A stretch of DNA of 64,000 bases from contig NC_011146.1 of NCBI RefSeq assembly GCF_000020725.1, positions 3,471,501 through 3,535,500 of the forward strand, written 5' to 3'. Position numbers and translations under genes: made by a program. Below the pieces are notes generated by a model. The model was not told the origin of the DNA, did no database searches, and saw only the letters and a program-made list of their open reading frames with translations. This stretch comes from Citrifermentans bemidjiense Bem (lineage in GTDB: Bacteria > Desulfobacterota > Desulfuromonadia > Geobacterales > Geobacteraceae). This document shows positions 56,701-64,000 of the stretch, piece after piece. Numbering within the stretch: position 1 is the first letter of the stretch; each line of letters starts with the position of its first letter.

Positions 56701-59700
56701 GAGACCGAAACCGGAGCCGTGCCATCGGTCACGGTGACGGTGACGTTGTTGTTGGCAAGTGCTGTGGAAGAGACAGTACCGCTGATGAGGCCGGTCGAGG
56801 CGTTGATGCCCAGCCCAGCCGGAAGGCCGGTGGCGCTGTAACTGAGGACGTCAGCATTGGCGTCGGTAGCCGCAATCTGCAGGGAGACTGCAGCACCCTG
56901 AGTGCTGGCCTGTATGCCGGGATTGGTCACTACCGGCGCATGTCCCCCGGTGACGCTCCAGACGAAGCTGACCGAAACCGGGGCGGTGCCGTCGGTTACG
57001 GATACGGTCACGCTGTTAGACGGAAGAGCGGTGTAGGAAACGGTCCCGCTGATAAGGCCTGTTGCGCTGTTGATGCTGAGGCCGGCAGGAAGGCCGGTCG
57101 CGCTGTAGCTCAGCGGGTCGCCGTTGACGTCGATGGCTGCGATCTGCAGGGAGGCTGCTGCCCCAGGGGTACTGCTCTGAGCGCCGGGGTTGGTGACCGT
57201 CGGCGCCTTATTCTGCTTGACGATGTACCACATGAAGGTAGTCGAGACGGAGGCGACTCCGTCTGTGACGATCACGGTGGTGCGGGTGTCGGCGGCGCTA
57301 TATGAGACCGTGCCGCTGATGAGGCCGGTGCTGCTGTTGATGCTGAGACTTAGTGGGAGCCCAGTCGCACTGTAGCTGAGAGTGTCGCCGTTAGCATCGG
57401 TGGCCTGGACCCGAATGTTTACCGGGGCCCCCTGATAGTTGAACTGGTTATCGAACGGCGTCAGCACTGGTGCCTGGTTCACCCTGGTGACGCTCCAGGT
57501 GAAGCTGGTCGAAGCGGAAGCGGTGCCGTCGGTGACAGTGACAGTGACGTTATTGGTAAGAAGTGCGCTGGAAGAAACGATGCCGCTGATGAGACCGCTC
57601 GATACGTTGATGCCAAGCCCCGCTGGGAGCCCGGTGGCGCTGTAGCTGAGGGCGTCGCCGTTGCCGTCGCTGGCTATGACCTGAAGGCTCGCTGCCGCCC
57701 CCTGGGCAGTGGTCTGCGCGCCGATGGCGGTTACCACAGGCGCCACGTTCACCTTGGTGACGCTCCAGACGAAGCTGACGGGAACCGAAGCGGCGCCGTC
57801 GCTTACGGTGACGGTGACGTTGTTGGTGAGAAGTGCGATGGAAGAAACCGTGCCACTGATGAGACCGGTCGAGCCGTTGATGACGAGCCCCGTCGGAAGT
57901 CCGCTGGCACTGTAGCTGAGGGTGTCGCCGTCGGCGTCGCTAGCCATGATATGCAGGCTTGCCGCCGCGCCCTGCGCGCTGGTCTGCATTGCGGGCGTAG
58001 TGACCACCGGAGCCGTGTTTACCCTGCTGACATTCCATACAAAGGAGACCGAAACCGGAGCCGTGCCGTCGGTTACGGTGACGGTGACGTTGTTGTTGGC
58101 AAGTGCCGTGGAAGAGACAGTACCGCTGATAAGGCCGGTCGAGGCGTTGATGGTGAGGCCGGCAGGAAGGCCGGTGGCGCTGTAACTGAGGACGTCAGCA
58201 TTAGCATCGCTCGCCGTGATCTGCAGGGAGACTGCAGCACCTTGAGTGCTCGCCTGTATGCCGGGATTGGTCACTACCGGCGCATGCCCCCCGGTGACGC
58301 TCCAGACGAAGCTGGCCGAAACCGGAGCGGTGCCGTCGGTGACGGTCACGATCACGCTGTTACTTGAAACTGCGGTGTAGGAAACGGTCCCGCTGATGAG
58401 ACCGGTTGCGCTGTTGATGCTGAGGCCGGTGGGAAGGCCGGTGGCGCTGTAGCTGAGCGTATCTCCGTTGACGTCGCTGGCTGCGATCTGCAGGGAGGCC
58501 GCGGCCCCGGGGGTACTGCTCTGAGCGCCGGGGTTGGTGACGGTCGGAGCCTTGTTAAGCTTGGTGACATACCAAACGAAGCTGGTCGGAACGGTGGCGA
58601 CACCGTCTGTGACGTTTATGGTGACGCGGGTATCGGCGGCCGTGTAGGTGATCGTACCGCTGATGAGACCGGTCGCGCTGTTGATGCTGAGGCCGGCCGG
58701 CAGCGCGGTGGCGCTGTAGCTGAGTGTGTCGCCATTCGCATCGGTGGCGGAGACCTGAACGCTTACCGTCGCCCCCTGATAGTTGAACTGGTTGTCGATC
58801 GGGGTCACCACCGGCGCCTGGTTCACTCTGGTGATGCTCCAGGTGAAGCTGGTCGAAGCAGAAACGGTGCCGTCGGTGACAGTGACGGTGACGTTATTGG
58901 TGAGAAGTGCGCTGGAAGAAACGACACCGCTGATGAGACCGGTCGAGGCGTTGATGCTAAGCCCAACCGGGAGCCCGGTGGCGGAGTAGCTGAGGGCGTC
59001 GCCATTGCCGTCGCTAGCTATTACCTGCAGGCTCGCCGCCACCCCCTGGGCAGTGGTCTGCGCGCCGATGGCGGTTACCACAGGCGCCACGTTCACCTTG
59101 GTAACGTTCCAGACGAAACTGACGGAGACCGGAGCCTTGCCGTCGGTCACGGTGACGGTGACGTTGTTTGTCAAAAGCGCGGTGGAGAAAACGGTGCCGC
59201 TGATGAGACCGGTCGAGGCGTTGATGGTAAGCCCCGCCGGAAGACCCGTGGCGCTGTAGCTAAGGGTGTCGCCGTCGGCGTCGCTAGCGACGATCTGCAG
59301 GCTCGCTGCCGTCCCTTGGGTGCCGGTCTGTGCCCCGGGGTTGGTTACCACCGGAGCCGCGTTGATGCTGCTGACGTTCCAGGCGAAGGAGACCGAAACC
59401 GGAGCCGTGCCGTCGGTTACGGTGACGGTCACGTTGTTGTTGGCAAGTGCCGTGGAAGAGACAGTACCGCTGATAAGGCCGGTCGAGGCGTTGATGCCGA
59501 GGCCGGCAGGAAGGCCGGTGGCGCTGTAACTGAGGACGTCAGCATTGGCGTCGGTAGCCGCAATCTGCAGGGAGACTGCCGCGCCCTGGGTGCTCGCCTG
59601 TATGCCGGGATTGGTGACTACCGGCGCATGCCCCCCGGTGACGCTCCAGACGAAGCTGGCCGAAACCGGAGCGGTGCCGTCGGTGACGGTCACGATCACG

Positions 59701-62700
59701 CTGTTACTTAAAACTGCGGTGTAGGAAACGGTCCCGCTGATGAGACCGGTGGCGCTGTTGATGCTGAGGCCCGCCGGAAGGCCGGTGGCGCTGTAGGTCA
59801 ACGTGTCGCCGTTGACGTCGCTTGCCGTGATCTGCAGGGAGGCCGCCGACCCCGGTGTACTGCTCTGAGCGCCGGGGTTGGTGACGGTCGGAGCCTTGTT
59901 CAGCTTGGTGACATACCAAACGAAGCTGGTCGGAACGGTGGCGACACCGTCTGTGACGTTTATGGTGACGCGGGTATCGGCGGCGGTGTAGGTGATCGTA
60001 CCGCTGATGAGACCGGTCGCGCTGTTGATGCTGAGGCCGGCCGGCAGCGCGGTGGCGCTGTAGCTGAGTGTGTCGCCATTCGCATCGGTGGCGACGATCT
60101 GAACGCTTACCGTCGCCCCCTGATAGTTGAACTGGTTGTCGAGCGGGGTCACCACTGGCGCCGGGTTCACGCTGGTGACGCTCCAGGTGAAGCTGGTCGA
60201 AGCAGAAGCGGTGCCGTCGGTGACAGTCACCGTGACGTTATTGGTGAGAAGTGCGCTGGAAGAAACGATACCGCTGATGAGACCGGTCGAGCCGTTGATG
60301 ATGAGTCCAGCCGGAAGGCCGGTGGCGCTGTAGCTGAGGGTGTCGTTGTTGCCGTCGGTAGCTATGACCTGAAGGCTCGCTGCCGCCCCCTGGGCAGTGG
60401 TCTGCGCGCCGATGGCGGTTACCACAGGCGCCACGTTCACCTTGGTAACGTTCCAGACGAAGCTGGTCGAAACCGAGGCCGCGCCGTCGCTCACAGTGAC
60501 GGTGACGTTATTGATGGCAAGCGCGATGGAAGAAATAGTGCCACTGATGAGACCGGTGGCTGCGTTGATGGACAGGCCCGCGGGAAGACCGGTGGCGCTG
60601 TAGCTGAGGGCGTCGCCGTTGGCGTCGCTGGCCATTATCTGCAGGCTCGCCGCCGCGCCCTGAACGCTGGTCTGCGCCCCAGGGGCGGTTACCACCGGAG
60701 TCGCGTTTATCCTGCTGACATTCCATACAAAGGAGACCGAAACCGGAGCCAAGCCGTCGGTCACGGTCACGGTGACGCTGTTGTTGAGGAGTGCGAGGGA
60801 AGAAACAGTACCGCTGATGAGACCGGTCGAGGCGTTGATGCTAAGGCCGTCCGGTAAACCGGTCGCGCTGTAGCTTAAGACGTCGCCGTTGACGTCGGTG
60901 GCTACGATCTGCAGGGTCGCCGCGTCGCCCTGGGCGCTCATCTGTATGCCGGGATTGGTTACTACCGGCGCATGCCCCCCGGTAACGCTCCAGACGAAGC
61001 TGACCGAAACCGGAGCGGTGCCGTCGGTTACGGTTACTGTCACGTTGTTGGTTGCAAGTGCGGTGTAGGAAATCGATCCACTGATATAACCGGTGGCGCT
61101 GTTGATGCTGAGGCCCTCGGGAAGACCGGTGGCGCTGTAAGTGAGCGTGTCGCCGTTTGGATCGGTTGCCTTGATCTGCAGCGTGACCGCGGTCCCCGGG
61201 GTATTGGTCTTGGCGCCGGGGTTCGTCACCGTCGGCGGGTTGTTCACCTTGACGACGTACCACATGAAGCCCATTTGGGACGAGAGGGCGCCGTCCGTGA
61301 CCGTCACGGTGGTGCGGGTGTCGGCGGCCAGGTAGGTGATCGTGCCGCTGAGGAGACCGGTCGCGCTGTTGATGCTGAGCCCTAGCGGGAGCCCGGTCGC
61401 GCTGTAGATGAGGGTGTCGCCGTTTGCGTCCATGGCCACAACCGGAAGGCTTATGACGGCTCCCTGATAGTTGAACTGGTTATCGATCTGGGTCACCACA
61501 GGCGCGGAGTTGGTGACGGTCAGGACAAAGCTGGTGGCAGCGCTGAGTATGCTGGTATTGGTGACGCTGACGGTGATGGTATAGGTCCCGGTTACGGTCT
61601 TGGGCCAACTGATCAAACCGGTGCTGCTGATGGTCATCCCCGGGGGATTCCCGGTAATGCCGTAGGTTAGCGTCTGCCCCTGCGGGTCGGTTGCCGCCAC
61701 CGGGTAGCTGAAGTCGATACCCGCGATTACCTTGGCGGCGGGAATGGAGGCGATGGTGGGCGGACGAATCGGAGCGGGGCCGATGGTGATGGTCACCGCT
61801 GTAAACACAGCGGCCAGACTGGGATCCGTTGCCTTCACGTTGACGGTAGTGGTCCCTTCCACAGTGGGGATGCCGCTGATGAGACCGGTATTGCCGAGCG
61901 AAAGCCCGGGAGGGAGCAGGTCCGCGGTGGAATAGTTAAGCACCTGCCGGTCGGGATCGGAAGCCTGAACCATGTAGAAGAAGGGTTCCGTGGCCAGGCC
62001 GGTGACGCTTTGCGTTGCCGGCGCGGTGGGAGGCTGGTTCAAAACCTCGGCCACAACCCCGAACTTGTGCGACACCACGGAATATCCGTCGCTGACGTCG
62101 ACCTGGACCGGGGTATAGACGTCCCTCTGGTCTATGGTCGGGGTCCAGTTCAAGGTGTTGGTAGCCGGGTCCAGGGTCATTCCCACAGGTGACTGGACCA
62201 ACGTGTAGGAGAGGGCGTCGAGTTCGCGGTCCGTTGCCGTTATCTGGTAGGCGTAGGGCATGCCGACGGTTGCTTTGGTAACCGCGGTCGAGGTCACAAC
62301 CGGAGGGTAGTTGCAAAGGGGAGTGGCGACCTCAGCCTGTGCCGGGTAGGTTTCGTCGCCGTAGGTTTTCGCCTTGGAGCTGAAACCATCCATAAAGTTT
62401 GTCAGGACCGTCGCCTGATAGCACTGGCCTGCAGCGCCGGCGGCAAGAACCGGAATGGTCCAATTCACGCTTTTGGTGGTTGGGTCATAGGTCCCCCCAC
62501 TCGTGGCGCTTACAAAGGAGAAGGTGCCGAGAATGTCGCTAGCGCCCGGCGTCACGACGGAGCTGACCTTCACGTTGTTGATGTCGACGAGGTTGGAGTT
62601 GCCCACACAGACCTGATAGGTGGTGTTGCTGCCGTTGCTGCCACAGGCGCCCCCCACCTGCGAGTAGCTGATGTCCAGCGGCAGCGTGGTGTACGTCTTG

Positions 62701-63464
62701 TCGGTGACCACGACAGAAGAGGAGCCGTTGACAGGGATGGTGAGGTCATACTGAAAGGCGAACTGCATGTCGCCCGCTTCGGGGAAGGGGCCCGCGGCGT
62801 CGGAAAGAGTAAGCGGAGAAATTCCGTTTTGCAGCGTGTCGATTATAGCGAAGGCCGTCATGTCGATATCGTAGTGACTCGGCTTGATGGAGGAGGTTTG
62901 AACCAGCGTCATGCCGAGCATGTCGCTCTGCGCCGCTCTGCTCCCCTCGACGATCTGTACGTTATCCAGGCCTGAGAGATCGAAATCGTTGTAGCTATAC
63001 AGATGGAGATCGAGATCCGCAGCGGTGGTGTTCTGTATGCTGACACTCTTCACGAAGGTGGAGTTTAAGGAATCGTCCAGTTTGTCCGGGACGGTGAAGA
63101 CAACCGTGGCCACAAATTCCGGAGCAGTGTAAACCGCCGTGACACTGGTGCGGTCGGCACTGTAGGAGGCAGTCACCGGGAGCGAGTTGAACGGAGTCTG
63201 CGTCTCGGCAGTTCCTAGCCGGTACCAAAACCACTGCTTGTACAGCGGGTCCCACATAGCCGACGAAATGTACCAGTCCGTAGCGCCATTGGGATAAAGG
63301 TTGTAATCGTACCCGGATACATCGATAACTCCCATGTCCAGGTTGCCGATGGTCCAGATACTGGTGCCATCTATGTCGTCGGCTTGTGAATCGCCCCCCC
63401 AGAGCAAGGCTCCCATGAGTACACAAAGCGCAAGCAGCGCTTTGATGGTAATCCCTCTCATCAT
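53727..63464 (-). CDS. Giant secreted protein of 32 Ig/cadherin-like repeats
   Basis: A 3245-aa protein with a signal peptide (MRGITIKALLALCVLMGALL, cleavage near residue 28). Residues 30-380 form a unique domain. From about 390 to the end I count 32 tandem modules of about 90 residues with the core TDANGDTLSYSATGLPAGLS and the end ISGTVSS...VTVTVTDG, the He_PIG / dystroglycan-type cadherin-like fold. Modules 4-25 follow a five-type order (A-B-C-D-E) repeated four times plus A-B; modules 26-30 are nearly identical to each other. No anchor, LPxTG or type I secretion signal is seen. GGAGGG overlaps the first ATG region; 63461 is an alternative start. The role is probably adhesion or surface scaffolding. 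Confidence 0.94.
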   Translation of the reverse strand: MMRGITIKALLALCVLMGALLWGGDSQADDIDGTSIWTIGNLDMGVIDVSGYDYNLYPNGATDWYISSAMWDPLYKQWFWYRLGTAETQTPFNSLPVTASYSADRTSVTAVYTAPEFVATVVFTVPDKLDDSLNSTFVKSVSIQNTTAADLDLHLYSYNDFDLSGLDNVQIVEGSRAAQSDMLGMTLVQTSSIKPSHYDIDMTAFAIIDTLQNGISPLTLSDAAGPFPEAGDMQFAFQYDLTIPVNGSSSVVVTDKTYTTLPLDISYSQVGGACGSNGSNTTYQVCVGNSNLVDINNVKVSSVVTPGASDILGTFSFVSATSGGTYDPTTKSVNWTIPVLAAGAAGQCYQATVLTNFMDGFSSKAKTYGDETYPAQAEVATPLCNYPPVVTSTAVTKATVGMPYAYQITATDRELDALSYTLVQSPVGMTLDPATNTLNWTPTIDQRDVYTPVQVDVSDGYSVVSHKFGVVAEVLNQPPTAPATQSVTGLATEPFFYMVQASDPDRQVLNYSTADLLPPGLSLGNTGLISGIPTVEGTTTVNVKATDPSLAAVFTAVTITIGPAPIRPPTIASIPAAKVIAGIDFSYPVAATDPQGQTLTYGITGNPPGMTISSTGLISWPKTVTGTYTITVSVTNTSILSAATSFVLTVTNSAPVVTQIDNQFNYQGAVISLPVVAMDANGDTLIYSATGLPLGLSINSATGLLSGTITYLAADTRTTVTVTDGALSSQMGFMWYVVKVNNPPTVTNPGAKTNTPGTAVTLQIKATDPNGDTLTYSATGLPEGLSINSATGYISGSISYTALATNNVTVTVTDGTAPVSVSFVWSVTGGHAPVVTNPGIQMSAQGDAATLQIVATDVNGDVLSYSATGLPDGLSINASTGLISGTVSSLALLNNSVTVTVTDGLAPVSVSFVWNVSRINATPVVTAPGAQTSVQGAAASLQIMASDANGDALSYSATGLPAGLSINAATGLISGTISSIALAINNVTVTVSDGAASVSTSFVWNVTKVNVAPVVTAIGAQTTAQGAAASLQVIATDGNNDTLSYSATGLPAGLIINGSTGLISGIVSSSALLTNNVTVTVTDGTASASTSFTWSVTSVNPAPVVTPLDNQFNYQGATVSVQIVATDANGDTLSYSATALPAGLSINSATGLISGTITYTAADTRVTINVTDGVATVPTSFVWYVTKLNKAPTVTNPGAQSSTPGSAASLQITASDVNGDTLTYSATGLPAGLSINSATGLISGTVSYTAVLSNSVIVTVTDGTAPVSASFVWSVTGGHAPVVTNPGIQASTQGAAVSLQIAATDANADVLSYSATGLPAGLGINASTGLISGTVSSTALANNNVTVTVTDGTAPVSVSFAWNVSSINAAPVVTNPGAQTGTQGTAASLQIVASDADGDTLSYSATGLPAGLTINASTGLISGTVFSTALLTNNVTVTVTDGKAPVSVSFVWNVTKVNVAPVVTAIGAQTTAQGVAASLQVIASDGNGDALSYSATGLPVGLSINASTGLISGVVSSSALLTNNVTVTVTDGTVSASTSFTWSITRVNQAPVVTPIDNQFNYQGATVSVQVSATDANGDTLSYSATALPAGLSINSATGLISGTITYTAADTRVTINVTDGVATVPTSFVWYVTKLNKAPTVTNPGAQSSTPGAAASLQIAASDVNGDTLSYSATGLPTGLSINSATGLISGTVSYTAVSSNSVIVTVTDGTAPVSASFVWSVTGGHAPVVTNPGIQASTQGAAVSLQITASDANADVLSYSATGLPAGLTINASTGLISGTVSSTALANNNVTVTVTDGTAPVSVSFVWNVSRVNTAPVVTTPAMQTSAQGAAASLHIMASDADGDTLSYSASGLPTGLVINGSTGLISGTVSSIALLTNNVTVTVSDGAASVPVSFVWSVTKVNVAPVVTAIGAQTTAQGAAASLQVIASDGNGDALSYSATGLPAGLGINVSSGLISGIVSSSALLTNNVTVTVTDGTASASTSFTWSVTRVNQAPVLTPFDNQFNYQGAPVNIRVQATDANGDTLSYSATGLPLSLSINSSTGLISGTVSYSAADTRTTVIVTDGVASVSTTFMWYIVKQNKAPTVTNPGAQSSTPGAAASLQIAAIDVNGDPLSYSATGLPAGLSINSATGLISGTVSYTALPSNSVTVSVTDGTAPVSVSFVWSVTGGHAPVVTNPGIQASTQGAAVSLQIAATDANADVLSYSATGLPAGLGINASTGLISGTVSSTALANNNVTVTVTDGTAPVSVSFAWNVSRLNTAPVVTNPGAQTTVQGAVASLQIAASDADGDALSYSATGLPRGLIINGSTGLISGSVSSTALLTNNVTVTVSDGAASVSVSFVWNVTKVNVAPVVTAIGAQTTAQGAAVNLQVIATDGNGDILSYSATGLPAGLGINASTGLISGTVSSTALLTNNVTVTVTDGTASASTSFTWSITRVNQAPVVTPLDNQFNYQGATVSVQVAATDANGDTLSYSATGLPPNLSINSATGLISGTITYTAADTRVTINVTDGVATVPTSFVWYVTKLNKAPTVTNPGAQSSTPGAAASLQIAASDVNGDTLSYSATGLPAGLSINSATGLISGTVSSTALTSNSVTVTVTDGTAPVSIAFSWSVISLNQAPVVTTPAAQSSAQGVAASLQLVATDANGDTLSYSATGLPDGLSINLSTGLISGTVSYAAALTNTVTVTVTDGTTPVSATFTWSVAKTNQAPVLTAPAAQTSAQGAVTSLQMAATDANGDSLTYSATGLPDGLSINSATGLISGTVSYAAALTNTATVTVTDGTTPVSVTFIWSVTKVDQAPVLTAPAAQTTAQGAVTSLQMAATDANGDSLTYSATGLPDGLSINSATGLISGTVSYAAALTNTATVTVTDGTTPVSVTFIWSVTKVDQAPVLTAPAAQTTAQGAVTSLQMAATDANGDSLTYSATGLPDGLSINSATGLISGTVSYAAALNNTVTVTVTDGTTPVSVTFTWSVTKTNQVPVLTAPAAQTSAQGAAAALQTAASDANGDSLTYSATGLPAGLSINSATGLISGTVSYAAALSNTVTVTVTDGTTPASATFTWSVTKVNRAPAITAPGNQSNYTGEVISLPIVATDPNGDTLSYSASNLPLGLSINSSTGVISGTISSSASSSYSVTVSVSDGSLSSSTNFTWSVAKHTLSITSSPSKTVTAGRTYTYQARATDSLGHPLTWSLVTPPSGMTINSTGYVSWRTSTRGTFRINVKVTDGTVSATQSYDLVVS
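54250..55600. repeat. Block of five near-identical 270-bp repeats
   Basis: Modules 26-30 of the giant protein repeat with a 270-bp period. The marker CTGTCGCCGTTGGCGTCTGT recurs at about 54692, 54962 and 55232. Modules 27 and 28 encode almost the same 90 residues with only a few silent base changes, so duplication is recent. Confidence 0.9.
56090..61466. repeat. 1344-bp higher-order repeat array
   Basis: The NQFNYQG-coding marker GATAGTTGAACTGGTT starts at 61466, 60122, 58778, 57434 and 56090, giving four exact spacings of 1344 bp. Each unit has five modules of 89, 89, 90, 90 and 90 residues (448 in total). Confidence 0.95.
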
Positions 63465-63485
63465 CCCTCCTTATTGAATTGCATT

Positions 63486-64000
63486 CTATTTAAGAGAAAC
63501 CTCGATGCGAGCATCTCTCCTTAGTTCCATAGCAATTTCAGTACGCTTTCTCTCCTGGTACTGGTTAAGAAGAAACTTCTCCAACAAACCCTTAACCTCG
63601 GCAAATTCCTGAACCCGACTAGGCTTCTTGTCGAAAACTTTTATGACGTGGAAACCGAACTTGGTCTTCACCACGTCGCTTACCTCGCCTACCTTCAGCT
63701 GGAAGGCGACCTTGTCGAATTCGGGGGGCATGAACTGCGGATTGATGTAACCGAGATCGCCACCCTTGCTGGCGCTGTCACCGCTGGAGTGCTCCTTGGC
63801 CAGCTCTTCGAAGCTTTTCTTGCCCTGCAGCACCTCCTCCCTGACCTTCACAATTTTGGCGTTGGCTTGGGCGATCTCTTCCGGGGTCGCCTTCTTGTTG
63901 ACGGTGATCATGATATGGCTCGCCTTCACCGCTTCGGGCACCGTGAATTTAGCTGAGTTGTCCTTGTAGAACCGCTTGAGGTCCTCCTCGGGAACACGGA
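63486..64000 (-). CDS. Parvulin-type peptidyl-prolyl isomerase (PpiC/SurA-like), 5' part outside the window
   Basis: The C-terminal 171 residues of a larger foldase. They have VKASHIMITV, EEVLQGKKSFEELAKEHSSGDSASKGGDLGYI, FMPPEFDKVAFQL and FGFHVIKVFDKKP, the rotamase core, followed by a helical tail. Codons before the first possible internal start (DLKRFYKDNSAKFTVPEAV) stay open to the window edge, so the gene is cut. It lies 21 bp upstream of the giant repeat gene, so the two are probably cotranscribed. It may fold the exported proteins encoded downstream. Confidence 0.93.
   Translation of the reverse strand, partial: RVPEEDLKRFYKDNSAKFTVPEAVKASHIMITVNKKATPEEIAQANAKIVKVREEVLQGKKSFEELAKEHSSGDSASKGGDLGYINPQFMPPEFDKVAFQLKVGEVSDVVKTKFGFHVIKVFDKKPSRVQEFAEVKGLLEKFLLNQYQERKRTEIAMELRRDARIEVSLK

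Noticed and set aside
53727-62320. Regularly spaced repeats, checked as a CRISPR array
   Set aside because: The period is 270 or 1344 bp and the repeats are coding in one long frame; there are no short repeats with unique spacers.

Overview
The window reads as a high-GC deltaproteobacterial chromosome of the Geobacter type (Geobacter/Geomonas/Citrifermentans). The main reasons are a secreted 31-haem c-type cytochrome built from CxxxxCH...CxxCH modules, a tmRNA whose tag ends in YDYALAA, an in-frame UGA (selenocysteine) peroxiredoxin, DUF3793/DUF2325 iron-regulon genes and a MASE3 hybrid kinase. Most genes are on the minus strand.

Layout. 1-4.5 kb: end of a genomic island inserted at the 3' end of ssrA (tmRNA). 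It carries a tyrosine recombinase, an 18-bp tandem repeat, a small protein with a possible TBP-like fold, and a protein whose motifs resemble the palm of family-A DNA polymerases and T7-like RNA polymerases. 4.5-5.8 kb: ssrA, smpB and the tail of a dead MNT nucleotidyltransferase. 5.8-13 kb: a deaminase-type amidohydrolase, the panB-panC-panD pantothenate operon, a GAF chemoreceptor-like protein and phosphofructokinase. 13-13.3 kb: a cluster of palindromes. 13.3-13.96 kb: the selenoprotein peroxiredoxin. 14.1-15.5 kb (+): a three-gene ScdA/DUF1858-like, iron-sulfur-type and hemerythrin operon behind a Crp/Fnr-type site. 15.7-22.3 kb: a minus-strand run of dCMP deaminase, nrdR, ribD, ribE, ribBA, ribH, nusB and hom. 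22.6-24.9 kb (+): tex. 24.9-27.6 kb: a zinc-ribbon protein, a PAP2 phosphatase, and a DUF3793-DUF2325 operon with a clear promoter and Fur box.

27.7-45.9 kb is one continuous type VI secretion operon: tssJ-K-L-M-A-B-C-hcp-E-F-G, a class-3 lipase effector with an exported ankyrin protein as probable immunity partner, vgrG, a DUF4123 adaptor and an unknown protein. No clpV (tssH) or PAAR gene is present here. 46.2-46.9 kb (+): tatA and mobB. 47.1-49.9 kb: a 947-residue MASE3-PAS-GAF hybrid histidine kinase.

50.2-64 kb is a minus-strand array of a PpiC/SurA-type foldase (cut by the window edge), a 3245-residue secreted protein of 32 Ig/cadherin-like repeats, and the 31-haem cytochrome. The giant gene has a higher-order period of exactly 1344 bp. 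The arrangement suggests a cell-surface or extracellular electron-transfer assembly. Intergenic spaces hold several families of REP-like inverted repeats.
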